Shown here piece by piece: positions 10,134-18,654 of a DNA stretch of 64,000 bases. The notes beneath the pieces are model-generated. The model made no database searches, was not told where the DNA came from, and saw nothing but the letters and a program-made list of their open reading frames with translations. Both the position numbers and the translations under genes were made by a program. The DNA comes from Sphingomonas sp. (lineage in GTDB: Bacteria > Pseudomonadota > Alphaproteobacteria > Sphingomonadales > Sphingomonadaceae): contig NZ_JAGHZV010000015.1 in the NCBI RefSeq assembly GCF_017745215.1, forward strand, positions 1-64,000, read 5' to 3'. Numbering within the stretch: the first letter of the stretch is position 1; each line of letters starts with the position of its first letter.

Positions 10134-11288
10134 GGCTTGGCGGGCGGCCGAATAGGCCCAGTCGAGCCAGGGGCCGAGCGCCTCGATGTCGGCGGTGTCG
10201 ACGGTCGCGCCGCACCAGATGCGCAGGCCCGGCGGGGCGTCGCGATAGCCGGCGACGTCGTAGGCGGCGTCCTCCTTCTCGAGCAACGACGCGAACTTCT
10301 TGATGAACGCCTCGTCGGCGCCCTCGACCGTGAGGCACACGCTGGTCTTCGAGCGGATGCCCGAATCGACCGCGAGATGGCCGAGCCAGTCGCGCTCCGC
10401 GACGATCTTGTCGAGCGCGGCGGCATTGGCGTTCGAGCGTGCGATCAGCCCGTGGAGGCCGCCGAGCCCCTTGGCCCATTCGAGCGCGAAGATCACATCC
10501 TCGACCGCGAGCATCGAAGGCGTGTTGATCGTCTCGCCCTTGAACACGCCCTCGGCGAGCGCGCCCTTGGAGACGAGGCGGAACACCTTGGGCAGCGGCC
10601 AGGCGGGGGTGTATTCGGTGAGCCGCTCGACCGCGCGGGGGCCGAGGATCAGCACGCCGTGCGCGCCTTCGCCGCCCAGCACCTTCTGCCAGGAGAAGGT
10701 GGCGACGTCGATCTTGTCCCACGGCAGGTCGTAGGCGAACACCGCGCTGGTCGCGTCGGCGAAGCACAGGCCCTCGCGGTCGGCCGGGATCCACTCGCCG
10801 TCGGGCACGCGCACGCCCGAGGTGGTGCCGTTCCAGGTGAACAGCACGTCGTCCGACCAGTCGACGGTGTCGAGGTCGGGGAGCCGGCCGTAATCGGCGC
10901 GGATCACCGTCGGCTCGAGCTTCAATTGCTTGACCGCGTCGGTCACCCAGCCTTCGCCGAAGCTTTCCCAGGCGAGCGTGGTCACGCCGCGCGCGCCGAG
11001 CATCGTCCACATCGCCATTTCGAAGGCGCCGGTGTCCGAGCCCGGCACGATGCCGATGCGGTGCGTGTCGGGCAGGCCGAGCATCTCGCGCATCAGGTCG
11101 ATGGCATATTGGAGGCGGGCCTTGCCGATCTTCGACCGGTGCGAGCGGCCGAGTGATTGGCAAGCGAGCTTCGACGCATCCCAGCCCGGAGGCTTGGCAC
11201 AGGGACCCGAGGAGAAGAAGGGGCGAGCCGGCCTGGTGGCGGGTTTGGCGGACACAGAGGTGGCGTCGGCGGCAGTCGTATCAGTCAT
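10131..11288 (-). CDS. serC: Phosphoserine aminotransferase
   Basis: SerC transaminates 3-phosphohydroxypyruvate with glutamate to give phosphoserine, using pyridoxal phosphate. The 385-residue protein has the PLP lysine in SWQKVLGGEG and the class V motifs NGTTSGVRVP and INTPSMLAVED. It is the longer alphaproteobacterial type of SerC. AAGGAG precedes the ATG, but that sequence is part of a short hairpin, so translation is probably controlled. It is the first gene of serC-serA, and a divergent alpha/beta hydrolase gene begins 143 bases away. Confidence 0.96.
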   Translation of the reverse strand: MTDTTAADATSVSAKPATRPARPFFSSGPCAKPPGWDASKLACQSLGRSHRSKIGKARLQYAIDLMREMLGLPDTHRIGIVPGSDTGAFEMAMWTMLGARGVTTLAWESFGEGWVTDAVKQLKLEPTVIRADYGRLPDLDTVDWSDDVLFTWNGTTSGVRVPDGEWIPADREGLCFADATSAVFAYDLPWDKIDVATFSWQKVLGGEGAHGVLILGPRAVERLTEYTPAWPLPKVFRLVSKGALAEGVFKGETINTPSMLAVEDVIFALEWAKGLGGLHGLIARSNANAAALDKIVAERDWLGHLAVDSGIRSKTSVCLTVEGADEAFIKKFASLLEKEDAAYDVAGYRDAPPGLRIWCGATVDTADIEALGPWLDWAYSAARQA

Positions 11289-11294
11289 TTAAGA

Positions 11295-11334
11295 CTCTCC
11301 TTGCAGAGAGCACGCGCGGCGTTGGGACCGCGTG
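11295..11334 (-). ncRNA. Candidate serC leader RNA (two hairpins, second masks the RBS)
   Basis: Read on the minus strand, the leader forms CACGCGG-loop-CCGCGCGTG (11334-11311) followed by CTCTC-TGCAAG-GAGAG (11310-11295). The second hairpin contains the serC Shine-Dalgarno AAGGAG, seven bases before the ATG. Two hairpins with a sequestered binding site upstream of serC fit the 'serC RNA motif' described in alphaproteobacteria; I could not check the match to that model. Confidence 0.55.
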
Positions 11335-11431
11335 GCCCGCCGACGGCCCTAGCGGCGGTTGCGCGAAAGTCAATTGCGCGGATGCCCCGGCACCACGCAC
11401 TAATGCTGCCGGGGTCGGGAGATCGAAGTCG

Positions 11432-12205
11432 ATGTGGCGTAGCTGGCTTGTAGGTTTGGCGGTGGTCGTGGCGCTGGGGACCGGCGCCTTCGGGCTGACC
11501 CGCGTGGCGCGCAGCGTCGTCTTCCAGCCGCCGCGCGGGCACGCCGTGCCGGCATGGCCCGGCGAGGAGCCCCAGCTGGTGACCGCCACCACCGAGGACG
11601 GGCTCGAGCTCCAGGGCTATTATTGGCCGGCGACCACCAGCAACGACCTGCTCCTCGTCTTCCACGGAAATGCCGAGAGCCAGCAGGGCATGGCGCTCGC
11701 CGCCCAGCCCTTGCTCGCGGGCGGGCACGGGCTGCTGATCGCCTCGTACCGCGGCTATGGCGGCAATGCCGGCAAGCCGAGCGAGGAAGGGCTTTACGCC
11801 GATGGCGAGGCCTGGATGACGGTCGCGCGCCAGGCGATGCCGCCGGGCGGGCAGCTCTATCTCTTCGGCCATTCGCTGGGCGGCGCCGTCGCGCTCGAAA
11901 TGGCCGAGCGGCACAGCGTCGACGGCGTCGCGACGCTCGGCACCTTCACCAGCGTGACCGACATGGCGCCGTGGTTCGCGCGGCCCTTCGTGCTCGACAA
12001 GTTCGACAATGCGAAGGCGATCGCCGGCATCCACAGCCCGATCGTGCTGTTCCACGGCACGCGCGACGAGACGATCCCCTTCGCCAGCGCCGCGAAGCTC
12101 CGGGCCGCCTCGGGCAACCGGGCGAAGGTCGTGCCGATCGAAGGCGGCGGGCACAATGTGCCGATGGACCGGGTCGCGCCGCTGCTCTGGAAGGAATTTC
12201 ATTAG
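11432..12205 (+). CDS. Membrane-anchored alpha/beta hydrolase
   Basis: The 257-residue serine hydrolase has an N-terminal membrane or signal helix (about 4-24), the oxyanion motif LVFHGNAESQQG, the nucleophile elbow GHSLGGAVA, a late aspartate in HGTRDETIPF and the catalytic histidine in GGGHNVPMD. The set matches the BEM46/YfhR-like group of membrane-tethered hydrolases, for which no common substrate is known. GGGAG lies eleven bases before the ATG. A secreted extensin-like lipoprotein gene follows on the same strand after 35 bases, so the two may be co-transcribed. Confidence 0.9.
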   Translation: MWRSWLVGLAVVVALGTGAFGLTRVARSVVFQPPRGHAVPAWPGEEPQLVTATTEDGLELQGYYWPATTSNDLLLVFHGNAESQQGMALAAQPLLAGGHGLLIASYRGYGGNAGKPSEEGLYADGEAWMTVARQAMPPGGQLYLFGHSLGGAVALEMAERHSVDGVATLGTFTSVTDMAPWFARPFVLDKFDNAKAIAGIHSPIVLFHGTRDETIPFASAAKLRAASGNRAKVVPIEGGGHNVPMDRVAPLLWKEFH

Positions 12206-12240
12206 TCGCGGGTTCAGCGCGATGCTGCTAGCGGGACGCC

Positions 12241-12930
12241 ATGCGACTGCGGCGTCTCCCGGCAGTGCTGCTGCCCCTGCTGCTCTCCGGCTGCCTGTTC
12301 GGAGGCGATGAGCAGCGGCCGACGCCCGCCCCAGCGCCGATCCGGCCGCGCGCTTCGGGCCCGGTGACGCTTCATCGCCCGACCCCGCCCGAGATCCAGG
12401 CCTGCTTCACCGACCTCGTCCGCGAGCAGGTCCGTTATTCGCCGCTCCCCGATCGCGATTACGGCGGCGGCTGCGTGGTGACCGATTCGGTCCAGCTGCT
12501 CGATATCGGCGTGCCGGTCGCGGGGCTGAAGGCGATGCGCTGCCCGCTCGCCGAGACCTTCACCGGCTGGGTGCGCTACGCGGTGGCGCCGGCGGCGCAC
12601 CAGATCCTCGGCAGCGATCTCGTCAGGATCGAGAGCTTCGGCACCTATGCCTGCCGCGGCGTGATCGGCCGCGGCGAGGAAGGCGCCAGGACGATCTCCG
12701 AGCATGCGCTCGCCAATGCGGTCGACGTCGGCGCCTTCATCCTTGCCGACGGGCGGCGGATCAGCGTGACCACCGGCTGGCGCTCGGACGACCCGGCGGT
12801 GCGCGAGTTCTTCGAGGTGATCCACCGTTCGGCCTGCAAGCGCTTCAAGACCGTGCTCGGCCCCGACTACAACGCGGCGCACCACGATCACCTGCACCTC
12901 GACATGGGCAAGGGCCCCTTCTGCCGCTGA
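12241..12930 (+). CDS. Extensin-like family lipoprotein
   Basis: The 229-residue protein begins with a lipoprotein signal (LPLLLSGC, cysteine near 18) and continues with the bacterial extensin-like domain: ISEHALANAVDVGAFILADG, a run of spaced cysteines, and the closing YNAAHHDHLHLDMG, a histidine cluster like the metal sites of D-Ala-D-Ala peptidases. This suggests an outer-membrane-attached cell-wall peptidase, although the family's activity is not established. It lies between the hydrolase gene and a LOG-family gene, 40 bases upstream of the latter. Confidence 0.88.
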   Translation: MRLRRLPAVLLPLLLSGCLFGGDEQRPTPAPAPIRPRASGPVTLHRPTPPEIQACFTDLVREQVRYSPLPDRDYGGGCVVTDSVQLLDIGVPVAGLKAMRCPLAETFTGWVRYAVAPAAHQILGSDLVRIESFGTYACRGVIGRGEEGARTISEHALANAVDVGAFILADGRRISVTTGWRSDDPAVREFFEVIHRSACKRFKTVLGPDYNAAHHDHLHLDMGKGPFCR

Positions 12931-12970
12931 GGCATTCCATCGGGGCCCCGATTCGGCTAAGCGCGACGAA

Positions 12971-13864
12971 ATGACAGACGAGACCCGCGTACCCTCGCGC
13001 GTCTTCCGCCCGGCCAAGCAGGATGCGGAGACCGCGAAGGACATCACCAGCTCCCCCCAGACCGAGCATCCGGCCTACCGCCTCGCCTTCCAGGACATGG
13101 ACTTCCTGCTGCGCGAGGATCTTCGCCCGGTGCGTTTCCAGCTCGAATTGCTGAAGCCCCAGCTGCTGCTCGACGAGGCGCATATCGCCTCGACCTTCGT
13201 CTTCTACGGCTCGGCGCGCATCCCCGAGCCCGACAAGGCGGAGGCGCTGCGCGCGCTGGCCGACACCGACCAGTCGAAGCGGATCGCCGAGCGGCTGATC
13301 GCCAAGTCGAAATATTACGACGTCGCGCGCGAGCTCGCTGCGATGACGAGCAACTTCCCGCAGGACGCGAGCGGCAAGCGCCACTTCGTCGTCTGCTCGG
13401 GCGGCGGCCCTTCGATCATGGAAGCGGCGAACCGCGGCGCGGCCGACGTCGGTGCCGATTCGGTCGGCCTCAACATCGTCCTCCCGCACGAACAGGCCCC
13501 CAACCCCTATGTGACTCCGGGCCTGAGCATGCAGTTCCACTATTTCGCGCTCCGGAAGATGCACTTCCTGCTCCATGCCCGCGCGGTGGCGGTGTTCCCC
13601 GGCGGCTTCGGCACCTTCGACGAAGCATTCGAGCTGCTGACGCTGATCCAGACCGGCAAGGTCAGCCCGATCCCCGTGCTTTTCTACGGCAAGGAATTCT
13701 GGAGCCGCGTCGTCAACTTCGAGGCGCTGTGCGAGGAAGGCGTGATTTCGCCCCGCGACCTCGACCTTTTCCACTTCGTCGAGACGGCGCAGGAAGGGTG
13801 GGACATCGTCCAGGACTTCTGGCGCGACAAAACCCCGACGACGAGCGGGCGCCCGCGCAGTTGA
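12971..13864 (+). CDS. LOG-family protein (lysine-decarboxylase-like)
   Basis: The 297-residue protein has a Rossmann-like fold with the LOG signature PGGFGTFDEAFE and the phosphate-binding motif CSGGGPSIMEAANRGA. Plant and bacterial LOG enzymes cleave nucleoside monophosphates to free bases, while some relatives are PpnN-type nucleosidases; older databases call the family lysine decarboxylase. The roughly 75-residue extension before the Rossmann core is typical of the longer TIGR00730-related branch. It converges on a small secreted-protein gene, with repeat copy B filling the gap. Confidence 0.87.
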   Translation: MTDETRVPSRVFRPAKQDAETAKDITSSPQTEHPAYRLAFQDMDFLLREDLRPVRFQLELLKPQLLLDEAHIASTFVFYGSARIPEPDKAEALRALADTDQSKRIAERLIAKSKYYDVARELAAMTSNFPQDASGKRHFVVCSGGGPSIMEAANRGAADVGADSVGLNIVLPHEQAPNPYVTPGLSMQFHYFALRKMHFLLHARAVAVFPGGFGTFDEAFELLTLIQTGKVSPIPVLFYGKEFWSRVVNFEALCEEGVISPRDLDLFHFVETAQEGWDIVQDFWRDKTPTTSGRPRS

Positions 13865-13885
13865 TCCGACGGACGGGCGCTCTCG

Positions 13886-13970
13886 GAGCCTGTTTGGAAA
13901 TGCGCCTCAGGCGCAGGGCGCACCGCCCTGGAAACTCGCTCTTTCGCGAATTTCCAACCAGACTCTCAGA
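13886..13970. repeat. Nested palindromic element, copy B (short form)
   Basis: The left end GAGCCTGTTTGGAAA (13886-13900) matches copy C exactly. Then come GCGCCT/AGGCGC, a perfect 7-bp hairpin CAGGGCG/CGCCCTG, a TCGC/GCGA hairpin flanked by GAAA and TTTC, and a right end TTTCCAACCAGACTC followed by TCAGA. It lacks the long central palindrome of copies A and C and may represent the basic unit. The TGA of the leftward gene lies in its last bases. Confidence 0.9.
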
Positions 13971-14433
13971 TCGGCGCCCGGCATTTGCGCGTGACATAGA
14001 CCCCACGCAGGAATCCGCGCCGCGCGATTCCCGCGTCGGTCGCCGAGTCGAGCTCGCGCTGGGCGGAGGCCGCGCCGCTGACTTCGCGGACGACGCCGCG
14101 GAAGGGGACGATCAGCCCCGCCACCGTGCCGCCGGTCACGCGGATGCGGCGGCTGCGCCTGGGGTCCGGATCGGGCATGAGGTCGGGGCCCAGCACGTCG
14201 TTCAGTTCGCGGATCGCCGCGGCGAGATCGTCGCACGAGCGCAGCCCGTCGAGGCCATAGGGGTCCTGCTGCGCGTCGAGCAGCAGCGGCGGGACGCGCG
14301 TCTTCACCGCGCCCACGTCGCGCGCGGGCTGCGCGGCGATGTCCTTCGCCTGTTCGACCGTCTGGCGGTCCTGCGCCGTGGCGGGGGTGCAGGCCAGCAG
14401 CCCCGCCGCGCCGATGATGATCAATCGTGCCAT
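13966..14433 (-). CDS. Small secreted protein of unknown function
   Basis: The 155-residue product starts with a clear signal peptide (MARLIIIGAAGLLACTPATA) and has no domain I recognise. The mature part holds a single CDD motif, an Arg-rich segment (DPRRSRRIRV) and ends near a cysteine (KCRAPI). It lies 14 bases downstream of smc on the same strand and is probably the last gene of that transcript. The stop codon is provided by the end of repeat copy B, so the original C-terminus may have been different. Confidence 0.7.
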   Translation of the reverse strand: MARLIIIGAAGLLACTPATAQDRQTVEQAKDIAAQPARDVGAVKTRVPPLLLDAQQDPYGLDGLRSCDDLAAAIRELNDVLGPDLMPDPDPRRSRRIRVTGGTVAGLIVPFRGVVREVSGAASAQRELDSATDAGIARRGFLRGVYVTRKCRAPI

Positions 14434-14447
14434 TGCGTCGCCCCCTC

Positions 14448-17400
14448 TCATTCGGCGGCGAGCAGGGTCTCCGCGCCGCCCAGGTCCACGCTCACCAGCC
14501 GGCTGACGCCGCGCTCGACCATCGTCACGCCGAACAGCCGGTGCATGCGGCTCATCGTCGCGGCATTGTGCGTCACGATCAAGTAACGCGTTCGGGTATC
14601 CTGGGTCATCACTTCGAGCAGGTCGCAGAAACGCTCGATGTTCGCATCGTCGAGCGGCGCGTCGACTTCGTCGAGCACGCAGATCGGCGCGGGATTGGTG
14701 AGGAACAAGGCGAAGATCAGCGCCACGGCGGTCAGCGCCTGTTCGCCGCCCGAGAGCAGGGTGAGCGACTGGAGCTTCTTCCCCGGCGGCTGCGCCATGA
14801 TCTCGAGCCCCGCCTCGAGCGGATCGTCCGAATCGACGAGCGCGAGATGCGCCTGGCCGCCGTTGAACAGCGTCGTGAACAGCCGGCGGAAATGCTGGTC
14901 GACCGCTTCGAACGCCGCGAGCAGCCGCTGGCGGCCCTCGCGGTTGAGCGTGCCGATCGAGCCGCGCAGGCGATTCACCGCCTGCGACAGCTCGTCGCGC
15001 TCCTGCGCATTGGCTTCGCTCGCGCTGGTCAGCTCGGCGAGCTCGCTCTCGGCGACGAGGTTCACCGGGCCGATCCGCTCGCGCTCGGCCATCAGCCGCT
15101 CGTGCCCGGCCGATTCGTCCTGAGGGGTGCGGACCGATTCGGCGGCGAAGCCCGCGCGCTCGGGAAGCAGCGGCGGCGGGCATTCGAACCGCTCGCCCGA
15201 GAGCCGGCCCATCTCGACGCGGCGGAGGTCGTGGTTCTCGGCGCGCGCGACAGCGCCCGCGCGATGCTCGCGCGCTTGGCTGAGCGCCTCGCCGGTGGTG
15301 CGCACCGCTTCCTCGGTGCCGCGCAGCACGCGTTCGGCCTCGGCTTCGGCGGCCTGGGCCGTGGCCGAATCGACGCGTGCGGTCTCGCTCGTCGCTTCGG
15401 CCTCGGCGATCGCGCGGTCGAGCGCTTCGGGCTTGCCGGCGAGCGAATCGCTTTCCTCGGCGAGCGCGGCGGCGCGCGCCTCCATTTCGGTCGAGCGCCG
15501 TGCCGCTTCGCCCGCGCGCGACTTCCAGCTGCGGCTCTCGGCACCCGCGGCGGCGAGCCGCTCGCGCTGCTGGACGATCTCGCGCTCGAGCCCGCCGCGC
15601 TCGGCGCGCGCGGTGGCGACGGTGGCGCGGCGCTGGTCGGCCTGGACCGAGAGCTCGGCGACGCGCGCACGCGTCTCGCTGCCGTCGGGGAGCGCGGTCC
15701 TGGCGGCTTCGGCGCGCGACAGTTCGCCCGCCGCTTCGTCCTGCTCGGCGGCGACGCGGCCGCGCCGGGCTTCCAGATCGGCGCGCTGCGCTTCGAGCCG
15801 CTCGATCTGCGCGGCGGCGCGGTCCTCGGCGCGCGCGGCTTCGCGGCCAGTGTTCTCGGCATGGTCGAGCAGCTTGCGGCAGTCGCCGGCGTTGCGCCGT
15901 GCCTCGGCGATCGCTTCCTCGACTTCTGCGACGCCCGCATCGGCGCTCTCGACCGCGCGCACCGCCGCGGGCCGCGCCTTCTCGATCGCGCGGAGGCGAT
16001 TGACGCGCTCGAGTCGCTCGGCCGCGGCGGCGCCGCCCGATCGCGCGACATAGCCGTCCCAGCGGCGCAGCACACCCGCGAGCGTCACCAGCCGCTGCCC
16101 GACCGCGAGCGGCTGTCCGCCGTCCGCCTCGGCGACGAGCACCTGCGCCAGTCGGCGAGCGAGCGCGGGCGGCGCCTCGACTCGGTCCGAAAGCCGAGTC
16201 GTGCCCGACGCCGCGGCGGGGTCGCCCGGCATCGCCTCGGCACCGGCCCAGTGCCGGTCGGCCGCCGGATCGAGCCCGGCCTCGAGATCGTCACCCAGCG
16301 CTGCGGCGAGCGCGCGCTCGTAGCCGGCGTCGACGCGCAGCTTGTCGAGCAGCCGATCCTTGCCGTCGGTGCGCGTCGCGCGGGTGAGCGCGGCAGCCTC
16401 GCTGTCGAGCTGGGCCAGCTCGGCATGCGCGAGCGCGCGCGCCGACTGCGCCTTGTCGCGCGAAGCGATCGCCGAACGCTCGGCGGCATCGGCGCGGGCG
16501 AGGCCCGTGCGCGCGGTCTCGCCCTGCCGCGCCGCCTGGGCCCGCGCCTCGGCCGCACGCGCCTTCTCGGCATGGAGCGGCGCCGGATCGGCGACGGCCC
16601 GGAGCTCGGCCTCGACGCGCGCGACTTCGCGCATCGCGCGCTCGACTCGCGTCCGCGCCGCCGCCAGCGCCGCTTCGGCGACGCGCGCCTCGGCTGCCTC
16701 GCTCGCCTGCGCCGCCAGCGCCTGGGCGAGCGCCACCTCGGCATCGCGCGCCAGCCGCTCGGCTTCGGCGAGCGCGGCGTCGAGCCCCGGCATCCGCCCG
16801 GTGCCCTCGGCGATCCGCGTATCGAGCGACGCGCTTTCCTCGGCGAGCCGCGCCAGCGCTTCGGCGGCGTCGCGCGCGAGCGCATCCTCGCGCCCGCGGT
16901 CGTCGGCGAGCCGCACTGCCGCTTCGTGCAATTCCCTGATCCGTCGCTCGACCCCGGCGCGGTCGCTGCGCAGCGTCGCCAGCCGGTGCATCGCTTCGCT
17001 CGCCCGGTCGCGCAGCGCCAGCGCTTCGGCGCGCAGCGTCGCGAGATGCTCGGCGGCGGCCTGCTGGCGCTCGGCGGCCTCGGCCTGCGAGGCGGTGCGT
17101 GCCGCGACCGTCATCTCGGCGGCCTGCGCTTCCTTGCGCGCCTCCTCGGCGGCGACGGCAGCGTCGCGCCAGCGCGCGAAGATCATCTTGCCCTCGGCAG
17201 TGCGAATCCTGTCCGAAAGCTCGCGGTAGCGCTCGGCCTGGCGCGCCTGGCGCTTCAAGGCGGCCGCCCGCGCGTCCTGGTCGGCGATCAGCTCGTCGAG
17301 CCGCTGGAGGTTGGTCTCGGTCGCGCGCAGCCGCGCCTCGGCGTCCTTGCGGCGGACGTGGAGACCGGCGATCCCCGCCGCTTCCTCGAGCATCGCGCGG

Positions 17401-17870
17401 CGCTCGCCGGGCTTGGCCTGGATGATCGCGCCGATCCGCCCCTGGCTGACCAGCGCGGGGCTATGCGCGCCCGTCGCCGAATCGGCGAAGAGCAGCGACA
17501 CGTCCTTGGCGCGCACGTCGCGCCCGTTGATCCGGTAGGCCGAGCCCGCGCCGCGCTCGATCCGGCGGACAACTTCGACTTCCTCGCCGTCCTCGCCCGT
17601 CTCACCCCCCAATTCGGTGGTCAGGATCGAGACTTCGGCGAAGTCGCGCGCCGGCCGCGTCGCGGTGCCGGCGAAGATCACATCCTCCATGCCCGCGCCG
17701 CGCATCGACTTGGCGCTGTTCTCGCCCATCGCCCAGCGCAGCGCCTCGAGCAGGTTCGACTTGCCGCAGCCGTTCGGCCCGACGATACCGGTCAGCCCCG
17801 GCTCGATGCGCAGGTCGGCGGGATCGACGAAGCTCTTGAAGCCGGTCAGCCTCAGGCGCTTGATCTGCAT
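14448..17870 (-). CDS. smc: Chromosome segregation ATPase SMC
   Basis: SMC dimers, with ScpA and ScpB, extrude DNA loops and help separate chromosomes. The 1140-residue protein has an N-terminal Walker A (GPNGCGKSN at 31-39), two long Ala/Arg/Glu-rich coiled-coil stretches around a hinge near 480-640, and a C-terminal head with signature LSGGEQALTAVA and Walker B PICVLDEVDAPLDD. The high Ala/Arg content of the coiled coils leaves long open frames on the other strand that are not genes. It follows the DsbA pair in the same direction with a 29-bp gap. Confidence 0.97.
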   Translation of the reverse strand: MQIKRLRLTGFKSFVDPADLRIEPGLTGIVGPNGCGKSNLLEALRWAMGENSAKSMRGAGMEDVIFAGTATRPARDFAEVSILTTELGGETGEDGEEVEVVRRIERGAGSAYRINGRDVRAKDVSLLFADSATGAHSPALVSQGRIGAIIQAKPGERRAMLEEAAGIAGLHVRRKDAEARLRATETNLQRLDELIADQDARAAALKRQARQAERYRELSDRIRTAEGKMIFARWRDAAVAAEEARKEAQAAEMTVAARTASQAEAAERQQAAAEHLATLRAEALALRDRASEAMHRLATLRSDRAGVERRIRELHEAAVRLADDRGREDALARDAAEALARLAEESASLDTRIAEGTGRMPGLDAALAEAERLARDAEVALAQALAAQASEAAEARVAEAALAAARTRVERAMREVARVEAELRAVADPAPLHAEKARAAEARAQAARQGETARTGLARADAAERSAIASRDKAQSARALAHAELAQLDSEAAALTRATRTDGKDRLLDKLRVDAGYERALAAALGDDLEAGLDPAADRHWAGAEAMPGDPAAASGTTRLSDRVEAPPALARRLAQVLVAEADGGQPLAVGQRLVTLAGVLRRWDGYVARSGGAAAAERLERVNRLRAIEKARPAAVRAVESADAGVAEVEEAIAEARRNAGDCRKLLDHAENTGREAARAEDRAAAQIERLEAQRADLEARRGRVAAEQDEAAGELSRAEAARTALPDGSETRARVAELSVQADQRRATVATARAERGGLEREIVQQRERLAAAGAESRSWKSRAGEAARRSTEMEARAAALAEESDSLAGKPEALDRAIAEAEATSETARVDSATAQAAEAEAERVLRGTEEAVRTTGEALSQAREHRAGAVARAENHDLRRVEMGRLSGERFECPPPLLPERAGFAAESVRTPQDESAGHERLMAERERIGPVNLVAESELAELTSASEANAQERDELSQAVNRLRGSIGTLNREGRQRLLAAFEAVDQHFRRLFTTLFNGGQAHLALVDSDDPLEAGLEIMAQPPGKKLQSLTLLSGGEQALTAVALIFALFLTNPAPICVLDEVDAPLDDANIERFCDLLEVMTQDTRTRYLIVTHNAATMSRMHRLFGVTMVERGVSRLVSVDLGGAETLLAAE

Positions 17871-17899
17871 CGTCGATCCCGGCCCTCGTCAGGCCCCGG

Positions 17900-18628
17900 T
17901 CAGCGCGCGCCCGCCGCCTGGAGGCGCGGCTCGAGCTGCTCCCAGGCGACGACGTCGTCGACCTTCTTGTCGTTGATGAAGAAGGTCGGCGTGCCGTTCA
18001 CGCCCTTCTCGATGCCCTTGTTGATCCGGTCGTTGATCGTCTTCACCAGGGCCGGATCGGTGAGGCACTGGCGCGCCTTCTCCTCGGGCACGCCGCGCTG
18101 CTTGATGAAGTCGAGATAGCCCAGGCCCACGGCATAGGCGAGCGGCTGCTGCGTCTTCTGCAGCGACTGGACCTGCGCATAGACCTGCTCGATCTTGGCG
18201 TTGAGCTCGGTCTGCTGGGCGTACATCTGATCGAGCACGGGGAAGAAGGCCTCGGTCGACACGCAATTGCCGAGCAGCGAGGGCGCCGCGTCCTGCGGGT
18301 GGACCCAGAATTCGCGGAACTCGTAGCTCACCTTGCCGGTCGAGACGTATTTGGCGCGCAGCGGCTCGACGCCGGTGTTGGCGAAATGGCCGCAGACCGG
18401 GCAGGTGCGCGAGCCATATTCGAGCAACTTGATCGGCGCGTTGGGATTGCCCTGGATATAGCCGTCCGAGGTCTTGGACACGACGTCGAGCCAGGTCTTG
18501 CCGGCAGGCGGGGCGACCGCGGCGACGGGCGTGGCGCTGGTCACCGCGGCAGTGGAATTGCCGCTGCCGCCGCCATTGCATCCGGCGAGGAGCGTCAGCG
18601 GCAGCAGGAAGAGGGGGGCAACACGCAT
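17900..18628 (-). CDS. DsbA-family thioredoxin-fold lipoprotein (CPVC)
   Basis: The 242-residue periplasmic protein has a lipoprotein signal (LPLTLLAGC) and a DsbA-type thioredoxin domain with active site CPVC, an inserted helical domain with a further cysteine pair (GNCVS; ARQCLTD), and the cis-proline loop GVNGTPTFFIN. It should catalyse disulphide formation or exchange. GGAGTG lies nine bases before the ATG. It is clearly paralogous to the next gene upstream, sharing the FREFWVHPQD-type block; the two probably arose by tandem duplication. Confidence 0.9.
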   Translation of the reverse strand: MRVAPLFLLPLTLLAGCNGGGSGNSTAAVTSATPVAAVAPPAGKTWLDVVSKTSDGYIQGNPNAPIKLLEYGSRTCPVCGHFANTGVEPLRAKYVSTGKVSYEFREFWVHPQDAAPSLLGNCVSTEAFFPVLDQMYAQQTELNAKIEQVYAQVQSLQKTQQPLAYAVGLGYLDFIKQRGVPEEKARQCLTDPALVKTINDRINKGIEKGVNGTPTFFINDKKVDDVVAWEQLEPRLQAAGAR

Positions 18629-18654
18629 GGGTTCGTCACTCCAAAGAAAGGGGG

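Noticed and set aside
12939..12952. Palindrome ATCGGGGCCCCGAT between the extensin-like and LOG genes as a terminator
   Set aside because: It has no loop and no T-run after it, and the next gene follows within 20 bases in the same direction.
14427..18119. A 1230-codon open frame on the plus strand opposite smc
   Set aside because: It is the antisense of the Ala/Arg-rich SMC coiled coil in GC-rich DNA; its translation shows no domain and is rich in Arg, His and Gly runs. SMC on the minus strand has all expected motifs.
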